Shown: positions 13,001 to 23,606, counted from the stretch's first letter. The stretch is 64,000 nucleotides of DNA from Volutella citrinella (GCA_034401135.1 JAWZSP010000003.1:4092001-4156000), one strand, 5' to 3'. Numbers and translations are program-made. Notes: generated from the sequence alone by a model not told the origin.

Positions 13001-13713
13001 TCCTGTATGTGAGGTAGCCAGAGGCGCTGCCCAGAGCCCAAGAGCGATCCGCGCGTGAGCATTGCGGGCGCTGCTGGTCCTGCTACCCAATCCCATCCCG
13101 TGGCGGCAGCACTACTGGCAGCACTCGACGCTTCGTGTCCTAATTGTGCTGCGGCTGCATAGAAGCCCGGGCTAGAAACCGCTAGCACCTGTGCTCGCAC
13201 TGCTTGGCAGCTTGTCGGCCACTTTCTTGGTGGGCATGCTTGCCAGGGAAGAGTCAGGCTTCTCGAGGCTCGACGGCGCCACAACGACTCCTGGACGCCT
13301 AGTCCGGCTGGGGGGCTCCCTGGAGTGGGCTCCGCTCCTCTCCGTCCCCAGTAGGCGGAACCATTCTTAACCTCGTGGCCACCAGATCGTCGGCCTGTCT
13401 GGTCAACCTAACTTGGCCTCTAGTCCCATTCCGTTCCACCTCGGGGTCGGCGCGGCGCTCACGCCTGCTCACTAGCGCAGCGCCGGGCCATGTACCATGT
13501 TGTAGTAGATGCCCTCATATTTATCCTGCCGTCTCGCCCCTGCCCTACTCCCTCTCTCGCCTAGCAGCTCTCGTCACTCTCACCTCTGTCATCCTCGCCT
13601 CGGCCAGGACCAACACCACCATCGCATCCAAACTGTACCCGATCCATCTCGCCCCAGGACAGACGGACCGGCCATTCTGCAACACATTTCCATGCGTTCG
13701 ACGCCTTCACACC
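7010..13713. other. Gene-poor 6.7-kb intergenic region
   Basis: This is the longest stretch without a gene in the window. Frames of 60-158 codons occur on both strands, the longest at 9235-9711 on the minus strand, but none shows a domain, a signal peptide or an extendable exon chain. The left end is the promoter of the AIM24 gene. The right end (about 13.2-13.7 kb) is probably the leader of the next gene and contains upstream ATGs. A (TAG)5 tract lies at 12152-12166. I see no transposon protein fragments. Confidence 0.55.
12152..12166. repeat. (TAG)5 microsatellite
   Basis: Five TAG units are read directly inside the gene-poor region. No function is inferred. Confidence 0.85.
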
Positions 13714-14535
13714 ATGTGCGAGCCTCTCTGGGATAGGGCACTAAGGCAGCCCTCCCAGCCCAGCACCCGTAAGACTCGCCGTAACAACCTGCCACCTCTC
13801 GTCATGGCCACGGCACGGCAACCTGTCACCAAACCCGAGCCCGCCATTCCAACCTCACTGCCAATTTCTCCTCCTACTTCGCCCTCTCATTTTGTCGACG
13901 ACTGGGACGACGCTCAGCCTGTCGACGCACTACGCCACCGCCTAGACCAAGAGCCTATCCTGGATCATGTCGTGTCTGAGCCTCCATGGGATTGCCATTC
14001 CCCTTCTGCTCCCATGTCGCCTGCTTCTCCTCCTTGCGCAGATCCGGCAACGCCCTGCTCACCATTCGAATATTGCGAATATGGTGATCCGTCGATAATG
14101 GACATCGAGGTGGATCCCGCCTACCTGGACGACGATCTTCAAGAGCAGCACGTCCCACACACTACCCAACCCGTCAGGCAATCATGTCCCACGCCTCCGG
14201 AACTGGAGGTCGTGGAAGTTGATGAATGCCACGAGCGCCTCTGCGAAACAATCCTTGCCAACCTTGAGGAGGATGAAGGATTCTGCGACGCTGAGGACGC
14301 TACCTCTTGCATCACGGCCACAACTCTTGCGCTGGCCATGGCCCATGGATTTAGCCCCATCAATCCAAGGCGGCACCCCCTCCGGTTCAGGACGTCCTGG
14401 GAGGCAGGGCTAGCAAGTGGTAACGCCGTCCTCAATGTACCACGGATGCGGCGCCGCGACAAGACTCATCGCAGGAGATCGCACCAGCGCACCACGGCGC
14501 CGCCGAGGCAAGCCATTGATGCGCAGGAGACTTAA
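13714..14535 (+). CDS. Acidic Pro/Ser-rich protein of unknown function
   Basis: The open frame runs from 13375 to 14535 without introns. I choose the ATG at 13714 (MCEPLWDRALRQ, context CACACCATG), giving 273 residues. An in-frame ATG at 13804 (MATARQPV) is a close alternative. The middle is acidic and Pro/Ser-rich (PPTSPSHFVDDWDD; EVVEVDECHERLCETI; LEEDEGFCDAED). The C-terminus is strongly basic (RMRRRDKTHRRRSHQR). An acidic region next to a basic tail would fit a nuclear or nucleic-acid-associated protein, but that is inference only and I recognise no domain. An ATG-TTG-TAG uORF at 13497-13505 and a second uORF at 13509-13736 precede or overlap the first start, so translation may be regulated or may begin at 13804. 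Confidence 0.65.
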   Translation: MCEPLWDRALRQPSQPSTRKTRRNNLPPLVMATARQPVTKPEPAIPTSLPISPPTSPSHFVDDWDDAQPVDALRHRLDQEPILDHVVSEPPWDCHSPSAPMSPASPPCADPATPCSPFEYCEYGDPSIMDIEVDPAYLDDDLQEQHVPHTTQPVRQSCPTPPELEVVEVDECHERLCETILANLEEDEGFCDAEDATSCITATTLALAMAHGFSPINPRRHPLRFRTSWEAGLASGNAVLNVPRMRRRDKTHRRRSHQRTTAPPRQAIDAQET

Positions 14536-15613
14536 TGACTGGAGCAAGCAAACAAGTTACATCAGGCTGATTTGTATCGGCCATGTCTCGACTGCCACCA
14601 TCAGGCTGGTTGGGAGTTTGGCATTCTACGACTCATTTATTTTTAGGCCATGACAAGCGTTTTTATGACGGATTACAAGGGTGAGATGCAGACATCTCAC
14701 CCATGTACTTTTGTTGTTGTATGAGGTTACATTGGGTCTGGCGTCTCGGATCTGCTTTTCTTTTCTTTACATGTTGGTCGGTCAAGGGACTGGAAGGAGT
14801 CGGAATTGGATTGTTTGCTTTCTGGGATCTATTTTTTACCCAGAGCCAGTGGCTTGGGCGGCATCACACGGGACGGGCTCCTCTGGGGGGTCAGAGTAAC
14901 GGCGCAGAATATCCAGGCGCAAACAGGGTTTCTCCCATTGTCGTGGGATAGGCAGTCTTTGGCACTCGCTTGGCGCGATCCAGGATGAAGGGTTGCAGGG
15001 CTTATCAGAATGCCTACACAGATTCCTACCAAGAAATTCATCACAGCAGGACATGATTCTGCATCATCCATCTTCCTGGAGTGCCACGGCTAGCGTGAAG
15101 ATCATGCATATTTGTCCAGAGCGGCATCGCTCCCCAACAACATCTCCAGACCGACCTCATACATGCAACACTGTGGCTGGAAGGGGCCATGGCTTGTCAA
15201 GCTTAAATCAAGCAGGCACGGGGCCCACTTCACCGACTCGAATGCGTCGTCCGCAACAACGCTCTTCAGCGGAACCATCAGCACATGCGTGATCATCGAC
15301 CAGGCTCGCAAATGAGTCTACACTGTATGCATATCTGACAAACTGGTTGGTTCTGCCCCACCGCCTTCAAACATTGGGCAGGGCATGTGGCTTCCTACAT
15401 ACCTACGCACAGACACGACACGGCTGCACCGCCCCCGATCAACCTGCAACCATCGAGCCGCCGTTGCATCGCGCTTCAGCGTGCGTGTGGGCTACGGGCC
15501 TTGAAGATGCCAGGTTGTACGTATTCATAACCGCCGATGCCGGGGTTTATCTAGTCTGCAAGCCCGTCGAGACTCACTCACCGGTGCATCGTGCCGTCCC
15601 CATCTAATTCGCC
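14536..15613. other. Intergenic between the acidic-protein gene and the first F-box gene
   Basis: Both neighbours are on the plus strand, so this should hold the 3' UTR of the upstream gene and the F-box promoter. Small frames of up to about 100 codons are present on both strands but none has recognisable content. Confidence 0.6.
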
Positions 15614-17092
15614 ATGTCTCAGCCATCGACATCCGCTCTCGACCCTCTGCCACCAGAAACGATAAGCCGCATCTTCACATTTCTGCCGCGTGATGCCCTC
15701 CTGACGCTGAGGCTGGTTAACCGCCGGCTGGGCGGTGTGGCGACGCAGCTCGCGTTCGAGACTCTGTCGTTGGTCACGCACGGGGGTTCGCCGCTGAAGT
15801 TTGTCAAGATTGCAAAGTCACATCTTGGCTCACATGTGCGGAGAGTTGCTTGTGATACCCTGGTACCTGGATACAACTATCGCTCGCGGCAAACATACCC
15901 TGCTCCTTGGGACCTTGTGGAAGCCTTGGGGTTCCTGCACTATCTCCGGAACTTGAAAGATTTGCGGCTGCATTTCCAACGGGACTGCGGCGACGATGAT
16001 CTTGTTGCCGAGGATTCTGATTTCCGTCTCAATGTCCTCTGGACGGCCTTTTGCTGTCTCGCGGGGACCTGGACTTCCGAGCGGCAGAATGATATCGTCC
16101 CCGATGACAAGCCGAGGACTGCGATTCAGGAGTATGAAAGCTGTCCAGAGTCGACGGAAATGATTCCTCTCACCACGCTGGCCGTTTACAACTTGGCCGA
16201 TTTCAATGACGAAGAATTGACTGACTCTCACGAGTTCAAGTCTATCATTTCGTCCAAGAGCATAGCCAACCTCGGTCTTCACGTTACGACGGCCACTGAG
16301 GGCAATGACCGCGATTACACCCTCAAACCCGAAAAGTATCAACTATTTGGGCATCTACCATCCACCTGGCTTGCACCGAATATGGGTGCCAATGTGAGAG
16401 TCTTGTCTCTTCACTGCCGCGAGTATTGGGGTTGGGCCCCCAAAATGGACTTCCGGGCAGTCGGCGCAGGCCGGGGAATGCCGAATCTAAAGGTGCTCTC
16501 CCTGGGCCAGTACGTCTTCAGTCATGAATGGCAAGCGGATTGGATCGCCTCCCTGGGACTCGAGGAGCTCTACCTCAACAAGTGTGCAGTATTGCACCAG
16601 GCCGAGTGCGACTCTGCTCATTTGGACCACGGTTCCACGGTTGTTGGCCAGGATGAAGAGGGCCAGAATATTTCTGTCTCCAACGAAGGATACTTGGTAG
16701 AGGGGTGGGCGGACAACCGAGATTCGGGCTCCGGTGACAACAAGACAATCAACTACTCGCTTCGGTGGCATGCACTTTTCAGCAAATTGCGAGAGTGCTC
16801 TAGCACGTTACGACTGTTCAGCATGGGTCATACGCCAGCACAAGAGGCAATTGACCAGATGCTCTCCGGCCTCTCCGTCAGCATGCAGCGAGATGACGAA
16901 AGATTTCGCTATGTGAAGTGGGATTTGTACGAATGGAAGGAATGGAGGTCGTGGAGCGAGATGTGGGATGATGATGTGGAAGACTCGGGCTGGTGCCTGG
17001 AGGAGGAACTCGAGGGAAGAGACTCGGAAGCACTGGAACTGTTAACTGCGAGGATTAAGGGACGCAGCGATCTACGCAAGTTCCACGGATGA
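15614..17092 (+). CDS. F-box protein
   Basis: Uninterrupted frame of 492 residues starting MSQPSTSALDPLPPE. Residues about 9-50 form an F-box (LPPETISRIFTFLPRDALLTL followed by LVNRRLGGVA). The F-box binds Skp1 and recruits substrates to SCF ubiquitin ligases. The remaining 440 residues contain Leu-rich stretches, such as LGLEELYLNKC at about residue 316 and ANVRVLSLHCREY, which resemble the irregular substrate-binding region of fungal F-box proteins. I cannot assign a substrate. The C-terminus is acidic with several Trp residues. The ATG in context GCCATGTC is preceded by stops in frame. Fungal F-box genes of this kind are numerous and fast-evolving, so a one-to-one orthologue name is not justified. 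Confidence 0.85.
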   Translation: MSQPSTSALDPLPPETISRIFTFLPRDALLTLRLVNRRLGGVATQLAFETLSLVTHGGSPLKFVKIAKSHLGSHVRRVACDTLVPGYNYRSRQTYPAPWDLVEALGFLHYLRNLKDLRLHFQRDCGDDDLVAEDSDFRLNVLWTAFCCLAGTWTSERQNDIVPDDKPRTAIQEYESCPESTEMIPLTTLAVYNLADFNDEELTDSHEFKSIISSKSIANLGLHVTTATEGNDRDYTLKPEKYQLFGHLPSTWLAPNMGANVRVLSLHCREYWGWAPKMDFRAVGAGRGMPNLKVLSLGQYVFSHEWQADWIASLGLEELYLNKCAVLHQAECDSAHLDHGSTVVGQDEEGQNISVSNEGYLVEGWADNRDSGSGDNKTINYSLRWHALFSKLRECSSTLRLFSMGHTPAQEAIDQMLSGLSVSMQRDDERFRYVKWDLYEWKEWRSWSEMWDDDVEDSGWCLEEELEGRDSEALELLTARIKGRSDLRKFHG

Positions 17093-18651
17093 GGATAAAA
17101 CATAGTCACATCGAACGTTGGGAAGGAATCGGTCCCTGCGTCTGAAACCGATACACTGCCAAACAGGACGCAATTATGGCGTTCAGATCCATCCTTCGCA
17201 TCTCTCAATCTCAACAATTGGTTCACCCAAACGCCAAGACCCTACGACGTGAAGACTGCGCACGCGACTGAGGCTTGACTGTCTCTGGTAGAGTCCAACC
17301 ACGTTTTGTGGGGTATTTGGGATCAATCCAGATGCAAAGATGTCCAAGGATAGGAAATGATGGCCTGCGCTGCTCAAGTCCTCCGCGGTTTCAGCATTCA
17401 ACGGCGGGGAGGAAAGAGATCGGGCGGCCAATGGATGGCGATGTCGATCGGCTACTCAAACACACAGAGCTATCAAGGTTCTGCATGCGCACATGGATGG
17501 AAACCATCGATCCCATGGCGCTCATCGACGGTTGCTCCGCCCCGGTAGGAAGCAGAGGGGGGGGGAAACATAACAACATGGCTGGCGCTGTCGCCAATTT
17601 GAGTCCATTTCGGAGTTGACTCCAGCCACATCCAACGGTTCCTGCATCCACATACCCCATATTTAACGCCGATGTACTACAGAGCCGGTTGTCTGGAGAT
17701 TGTCGCGTGACATGTTCCTTACATTCTTCCCACCGGCCTGGGTCTGATCCTTCGGTGCGAGCACAAAGCACCCCGTGCCTAACGGACGCTTGGGCGAGAA
17801 TGATGATTCCAAGCCTGGGGCACACGACATTCGGTACTTGTTTTGATAGCAAGACTTTGGCTTGTTGTCTAGGCAGGCTGTATGCTCCCCGGCTCTCTAT
17901 CAGTGTCGTTGCGATACTTTGCGCATACAACCTTGCTCTTGCTATCGGGGCAGCTGCTTGTGGTACTCGACGTGCTGCGCCTACGAAGCTCTCTCCCTCT
18001 CTCTAATCCTCTGATTCAAATAGAAGGGAAACGTATGATGGAGACAGCGAGGCGCCGTCCAAAATCCGCAAGGGGACGTGGCGGCTATGCGGAGGCGACT
18101 GCCAATTGGATACCTGGCCCAGCAGGCGGACCGTTGGGCATTGGCATAGGACAGACACTGCATGTCTTGGCGTATCAGCAGTCTTGCTGTGGTATAAGTC
18201 CGATCTCGTTCTGTTACTGACTCTGAAGAGGCGACAGCAGCGCCAGGAAGCCGCACAGCCCCCATCATCATCGAGGTTGGCCCTCATACATGGATATGGA
18301 TGGCTATTAATGCCCTCCGAGGTCCTGGCCTACCATGGATGGACCAAAAACCGACAGATGTGTATGGCGGCTGTGTCAACTGAATGCTAGTAACGCATCC
18401 AAATTTAGTCTCCATCGGCAGCCCTGGTCTGTTCATCAGAAGAGGCTCGCTGTCCCATACTTACATGTCATCACGGCGATGGTTGCGGGTGAAGCGGGAG
18501 AAGCACGAAATAAGCAGGATGCCTGGTATACAAAAGACTGCGGGCTTCCCAGATGGCTACACTGCTTTGCTAAAACGGCGTTCTCTATCTCTCTAGTTGG
18601 CCTTCACTCCTGAGTTTCCATTCTGAGTTCTAAGCCTAAGTCTCTTCAATC
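17093..18651. other. Intergenic upstream of the large secreted-protein gene
   Basis: Contains the 3' flank of the F-box gene and the promoter of the secreted-protein gene that starts at 18652. A 179-codon frame on the minus strand (17391-17930) has no recognisable content and no signal peptide, and I do not accept it. Confidence 0.55.
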
Positions 18652-21312
18652 ATGAAGCCCTCTCCGCTTCCGTGGCTCGTTGCCCTGGGCTGTTGGGTCA
18701 GCGTTGCGACGAGTGCAGCGGTGCTTCTCAGAAACGATGATCAAACTATTGCGTCGTTCAAGTCCGAATCAGCCTGCTTCTTCTATCTCCAAAGTGACAA
18801 AGGCTATCCTCCTCAGTCCATTGTCCAGGAGAAGCAGATTATGATTTGCAAGGACGTCTGTGCCAGTCAAGATGACAGCAACCTCTACGGGGTACGTCTG
18901 CAGCTGGTAAACCACCGGTGTCATGGCATCAGCTAACCACATCTTCAGTGCAAGTCCTATAGGAACGTTGTTGAGGTCGACAATGTCCCGGATAAAGACT
19001 CAGTCGTCCACAAGGATGAGGATGGCTGGCCTTGGGTCGCGTCGACCTGCTGGTGTCGATCCGATTCCGTCGAAGCGATTGCAAACATTGTCCTCGAGGC
19101 CCTTCCCCAACTGGACAACACCATCTGCGCTGTGTTTACTGAGGCATCTCTGCTTGCCGTTGACCTTGCTACCTTAGCTGTCCCCGGCGGCGCCATCGCC
19201 AAGGGCGTTCAAGAGGGCGCAAAGGGCCTCGTTAAGGGCGCAAAGACGCTCTACGAGAATGGCTATGAGGCGGCCCAGTACAGGAACTGGGTTGGAAAGG
19301 TCTGCGGTGTCGATAACTGGCCCGGTATCGGCTGGGACAAGGCCTTTGGCAGGCTCATTAACCAGCCAGATGTCGACGGTGACAGGACGAACTCGAAGAG
19401 CAACGGATGCAAGCAAACGGGAGCAAAGAGGTCCAAGTGTCGCAGTGCCCCTGGCTCTGGAAAGAATGGAGGAAATAGCAACGACAAGAATAACCGCAAG
19501 AGCAAACGCAAGAACAACGACAAGAACAACAACAACGACAAGAATAACAACAACGACAAGAATAACAACAACGACAAGAATAACAACAACGACAAGAATA
19601 ACAACAACGACAAGAATAACAACAACGACAAGAATAACAACAACGACAAGAATAACAACAACGACGGTGACAAGAAAACCACGTACAAAAAGTACAACTG
19701 CGCTGCTCGCTTCGAGAATGGAAAGGGAGACAAGGACGTGAGCGTTCCAGCCAGTTTCCAAGACGATGAGGTCAAGGATGCCATCAAAAACATCAAACTC
19801 CCGCCAACGGTCATCAACGTCAGGGACGATTCTCTAGTAGACACCTCAATCTCGTACCTGAGCCCACGCAGCATTTTCAAGAGGACCGAAAAACCTGAAT
19901 ATAAGTTATGCGAGAACGCCAACGGTGATAAGATTCTAATCAACAGGTTCTATCACCCTTCGTCCGGAGACCTGGTGACACAGAAAGCCAATAACAAGCA
20001 AGGACTGAACTTCAAGTCCTACCACTACAAGAAATCAGGCTGCGATGACTACGAATGGGGCGTGGTTCCTGACCCCAAGAAGGGCACGGGCAAGGGCGAG
20101 ACGCAAGACTATACGGCCGAGCACATCCTGGAGTGGCAGCTGCTGAAGCATTTCCTCCAGGAGTCGGTCACCAAGATCGGGGGGTTGAAGGATCTGAGCA
20201 AGAAGAACCCAGCAGCCACCAGTTACATTGGAAACGACCCGGTGAAGAAGGCGGATCCTTGGGACTACTGCAACTACATGCGCTTCTGGTGGGGATCCAG
20301 GAAGATGACGTTTGAGTTCGCAGACAACGGCAAGCGGAAGAAGCTGGTAGACACGCCCATGGCCATCATGCCCTATGCGATCCCAAACACCAAGTACTTC
20401 AAGAAGGAACTCCAGCTGCTTCATTGGAGCTCAAACAGCAAGAAGGAAAGGTAAGTCACGCTCGAATCTTGGATTCCAGTGCACTGTGCTCGGCTGTTGC
20501 AATGCTGACCAAAACCCAGTTTCTTCTCCACCGACGACATCAGAGATGAGACAGATCTGAAGGATCACATCGAGGGGCGACAGAGAATTTTCCAGTCGGG
20601 TAAAAACAAGGGAAAAGTCAGCTTCGATCCAGATGCCAACGTCGTGGTCAACGACATCAGGGATGTCATGGCTGCCGTTCGATATGTATGTGTTTCGATC
20701 CCCACTCTGTCCCGCGCAGAAGTGCTAACTTGTCTCCCGTAGATGAAAGTGAAGGAGGTCGAGGATATTTACGTTGCTCAAGCCAAGCGTATCGGCATGT
20801 GGTTGTGAGTACAAGGCATAGCGACTCGACCAGACTTTTGCTAATGCATGTCAAAAGCGACGATATGGAGGACCAGCTCGTCAACATCGTAAGTGAATCT
20901 CCACGGAGTATCAGCCGCGAGTGCTAACCATGACATTTCAGAAAGACAAGAACTATAACAAGAAGCAGTACGAGAAGATCAAAATCGGTGACAAGTGGCG
21001 CAAGTGGGTGAATACTCAGACCGAGGCAGCCATCAAGAAGGAGCAAGGTAAGGAAAGCCGCCTATGCATCACAGCAGACAGTCAGCTAATCTGTCCAACG
21101 TAGACTGGCTCAAGAAATGGGTCAATGAGCTTGACGAAACCTTTTCCAAGAAGACGAAGAAGATCAAGGGAGGCAGAAACAACGACCCCAACGAGAAGAA
21201 GTACCAGCAAGCCATGAAGGCCAGGGTGGACAAGTTGGTTCAGGAGTACGAGAAGCTGAAGAACGACCCCTGGAAGAACAAGCTTCCCATCCACTGGAAG
21301 ACGCTGCCTTGA
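18652..21312 (+). CDS. Secreted 771-residue protein with Asn/Asp/Lys tandem repeats
   Basis: Seven exons with consistent GT-AG junctions: 18652-18891, 18949-20450, 20520-20685, 20743-20804, 20858-20888, 20942-21047 and 21104-21312. Residues 1-24 form a signal peptide (LPWLVALGCWVSVATSAAV). An N-terminal region has about eight cysteines (SACFFYL, MICKDVC, GCKSY, STCWC, TICAVF, GKVCGV), with a hydrophobic Ala/Gly/Lys segment in between. Residues about 270-317 are eight copies of DKNNNN. The C-terminal half has no clear catalytic motif. It contains YTAEHILEWQLLKHFL and NYMRFWWGSR and ends in a Lys-rich, probably helical tail. From memory, an EH-(I/V)-E-x-Q pattern of this kind occurs in the C-terminal parts of fungal subgroup-C (killer-toxin-like) chitinases and related secreted proteins. 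I treat that as a lead, not an assignment. No GH18 or LysM domain is present. Likely extracellular; function unknown. Confidence 0.82.
19519..19662 (+). repeat. Coding minisatellite, eight 18-bp units
   Basis: Eight head-to-tail 18-bp units, each beginning GACAAG, encode DKNNNN inside the secreted-protein gene. The units are almost identical; the first has AAC where the others have AAT. All are in phase, so gain or loss of units keeps the frame. The opposite strand and the other frames stay open across the tract, which explains long spurious antisense frames. Confidence 0.93.
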
Positions 21313-21938
21313 GGAGACACAAGGGCGATGAACGGGCTGTGCGAGAGGGAAGAATGCTGGATATTTCATCACTGTTGGATGCAAGAGTCGGAGATGTATG
21401 CTGGCTGGATGCTAGCGAGAAGCAGGAGTTGGACATGCAGGACACGTGCCCACGAAAGCTCACGTATAAAACAAATTGGTCATCTTCAAGCCCCTTTTCA
21501 AGATGCTCCCCTCGACTGAGTTGTTGAATTCGAACAGACACCCCGTCGCCAATGAATCGTGGATCGGACGGTGGTCCTCGTGCGTGAATATATAGACCTA
21601 CAACAAACAGACATGCTGGCCAACACATCGGGTCAGGACGTTGTGCATATATCCAGACATTGCATTGTGCATGCTCGCTGCTCTTCTCAGACGTAGCGCT
21701 CAGTGGTGTTCTATCTATCACACGTTCTAGTCTCATGCCTTGTGCACAACCGAGACGGCTGCTTCCTCGCATTAGCCATGGCAATACTTCCCAAAATTGA
21801 AATCCGAAACCAAACTGCGCCTTGAACTCCGTTTGCCGAATGCTTTTTTCCCGTTGCCGTCATGACAATCCCCTGCTGCCGCCCGATTTTTCCCACCCTG
21901 GGTATTTCGTATCTTGCAGAGCCCAGTGGACCCCCAGC
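21313..21938. other. Tail-to-tail intergenic region before IMP3
   Basis: The genes on both sides converge here, so the stretch should hold two 3' UTRs. I see no further gene or RNA structure. Confidence 0.6.
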
Positions 21939-22550
21939 TCAGAGAAGCTCAAAGTCATCCAGCTGGTCGCGGTACTTCATAATGTTGCGCTTGATCTTGC
22001 TGCCAACCGCCCAGGTCACAAAGTCCTCCATGCCCCGCGTCACCAGGTAGGCCGGGTCCGTCACCGTCTCGGTTCCCACGCGCACATGGCCCTGCTCAAT
22101 CATCTTGGTCGCCGCCTGGACGTTCTCGGCCATGCGCAGCCGGGTCATCAGCACCGGCAGGCGTCGTCGGGCAAAGGCGCTCACGGTCACGCCGTTCTCG
22201 ACCGCGGACAGCTTGGAGGCGGACGGCAGGATCCCCATGTCGTAGAGCTTGTTGAGGAGGAGTTCTTCGTGCTTGCGGCGCACGGGGTTCTCGGGAGGGA
22301 GCAGAGAGAGGCGGTGCGCGAGCTGTCGGAGGGACTGGGAGCGGTGTTAGCCATAAGGAGGGAACTGCAAGCGCTGATTCCAAGGGTAACTTACTCCGCA
22401 CAGACGGTTATACTTGGCATAGTCCTCGGGCTTCTGGATCATGTACCGGCGGATGACGGCCTTGTCGCGGTGGCCATTGTCCGACTTGTAGGTGAGGAAG
22501 TCGGTCTTGCGCAAGAGCTTCTGCTCGTGATATGCGAGCTTGCGGACCAT
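21939..22550 (-). CDS. IMP3: U3 snoRNP protein IMP3
   Basis: Two exons, 22550-22395 and 22334-21939, joined in phase 0 (RLCG then SLRQLAHRL), give 183 residues, the same length as yeast Imp3. The protein belongs to the uS4 family. It starts [15 protein letters not shown] and carries the S4 RNA-binding region in the C-terminal half ([14 protein letters not shown], then [16 protein letters not shown]). Imp3 works in the nucleolar SSU processome, where with Mpp10 and Imp4 it anchors U3 snoRNA to the pre-rRNA for 18S maturation. The intron has a GTAAGT donor and CTAAC-type branch sequence. The start is fixed by the conserved N-terminus. The gene is divergent from a mitochondrial ribosomal-protein gene 324 bp away. 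Confidence 0.95.
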
Positions 22551-22874
22551 GGTGAAGAGGTGGCCGCAGGATTGACCAGCGGTTGGCGATTGGAGTCAAG
22601 GGTTTCGAATCTAGGGGATTTACGACAAATTTCCGCCGTCGTTGGTGGCAGTCGTGCGCTTTCAATGGTCGCTGCAGATGCAGACCTGGACATGGAGGAG
22701 TGAAAATGATAAAATCTGGGTGGGGCGCGCCCTCGACAGCGGAATGGCTCCGCCGGCAGGTTCCGGCCCAGAGCTCTCAAAAATCCTCCACCAACATCCA
22801 GCATCGCCAGAACCGCCCATCACGACCACCACACACGACCACGGCGCCAATTCGCACGCCAATCCCCCTCCACC
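22551..22874. promoter_or_regulatory. Shared divergent promoter of IMP3 and mitochondrial bS18
   Basis: The two start codons are 324 bp apart on opposite strands, so both promoters must lie here or overlap the genes. One gene serves cytosolic ribosome assembly and the other mitochondrial ribosomes, so co-regulation is plausible but is inference. No single motif stands out to me. Confidence 0.5.
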
Positions 22875-23606
22875 ATGGCGCCCCGACTCCCCACGCCCTC
22901 TGCGGGCGCCTCCGTCCTGCGCTCTCTCGCCCGCCCCTTCTCCTCGACTCCGGCCGCCGCGCTGCCGCCGCGCGAGACCACGCACATCAACCGCCTCGCC
23001 AACCTCGGGAGCAGCAGCAACAGCCACGGCAGCGCCAGCAGGTCCCAGACCGACACCCACCACCACTACCCCCACCACAAGCGCGGCGAGGCTGCGAGCC
23101 GCCTGCTCGACCGGTACAAGGCCCGCACCGCCAGCTACGTCCGCGAGAAGTCGAACCAGATGGAGTTCCTCCAGAGCCAGAAGGTGTCCAACAACTACCT
23201 GAGGCAGATGCCGCGACGCTGGGAAGCCGGCGACGTCTACTCGCCGCACGACCTGAGCCCCGTCGAGATGCAGAAGTGGCGTCGGCGCTCCGTCCGCAAC
23301 AACGACGTCGTGGACGCCCTGGGCATCAGCCCCCTCGACATGTACAAGGTGCGCTCTCCCTCTGTTGCCCCCAACCGTCAATTCCTGCTCCTCGCTCTAA
23401 CACGCACGCAGAACTTCTCGCTCATTGAGCACTTCACTACAACCTCGGGGATGATCCACCACTCCGAAACCACCCGCCTCCGCCCCGTCAACCAGCGCAA
23501 GATCGCCAAGATGGTCCGTCGCGTGCAGGGCATGGGCATTTATCCCACCGTGCACGCTCATCCCGAGATGCTGCGCCTCGACTTCTTTGGCCGTAGCAAC
23601 CGATGA
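22875..23606 (+). CDS. RSM18: Mitochondrial small-subunit ribosomal protein bS18m
   Basis: Two exons, 22875-23348 and 23412-23606, give 222 residues. The 63-nt intron (GTGCGC donor, GCAG acceptor) is a multiple of three and open, so a naive translation reads through it and inserts 21 wrong residues after MYK. The N-terminus is an Arg/Ser/Ala-rich mitochondrial presequence (VLRSLARPFSSTPAAAL). The C-terminal 70 residues match bacterial S18: NFSLIEHFTT, TRLRPVNQRKIAKMVRRVQ and GIYPTVHAHPE. It is a component of the mitoribosome small subunit. The central part is a fungal extension with His-rich and charged stretches. Confidence 0.92.
   Translation: MAPRLPTPSAGASVLRSLARPFSSTPAAALPPRETTHINRLANLGSSSNSHGSASRSQTDTHHHYPHHKRGEAASRLLDRYKARTASYVREKSNQMEFLQSQKVSNNYLRQMPRRWEAGDVYSPHDLSPVEMQKWRRRSVRNNDVVDALGISPLDMYKVRSPSVAPNRQFLLLALTRTQNFSLIEHFTTTSGMIHHSETTRLRPVNQRKIAKMVRRVQGMGIYPTVHAHPEMLRLDFFGRSNR

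Noticed and set aside
17391..17930. 179-codon minus-strand frame upstream of the secreted-protein gene
   Set aside because: No recognisable content, no introns or partners, and it lies in the expected promoter region.
19174..19943. Minus-strand frames rich in Leu/Val/Ser
   Set aside because: Produced by the stop-free DKNNNN coding repeat on the plus strand; no independent gene evidence.
21822..22703. 293-codon plus-strand frame
   Set aside because: It is the exact antisense of both IMP3 exons and its promoter; the minus strand matches a known protein with correct splicing.
23349..23411. Reading through the bS18m intron as coding
   Set aside because: The 63-nt stretch is open and in frame, but its removal restores the conserved MYK-NFSLIEHF junction of S18, and it has GT and AG ends.
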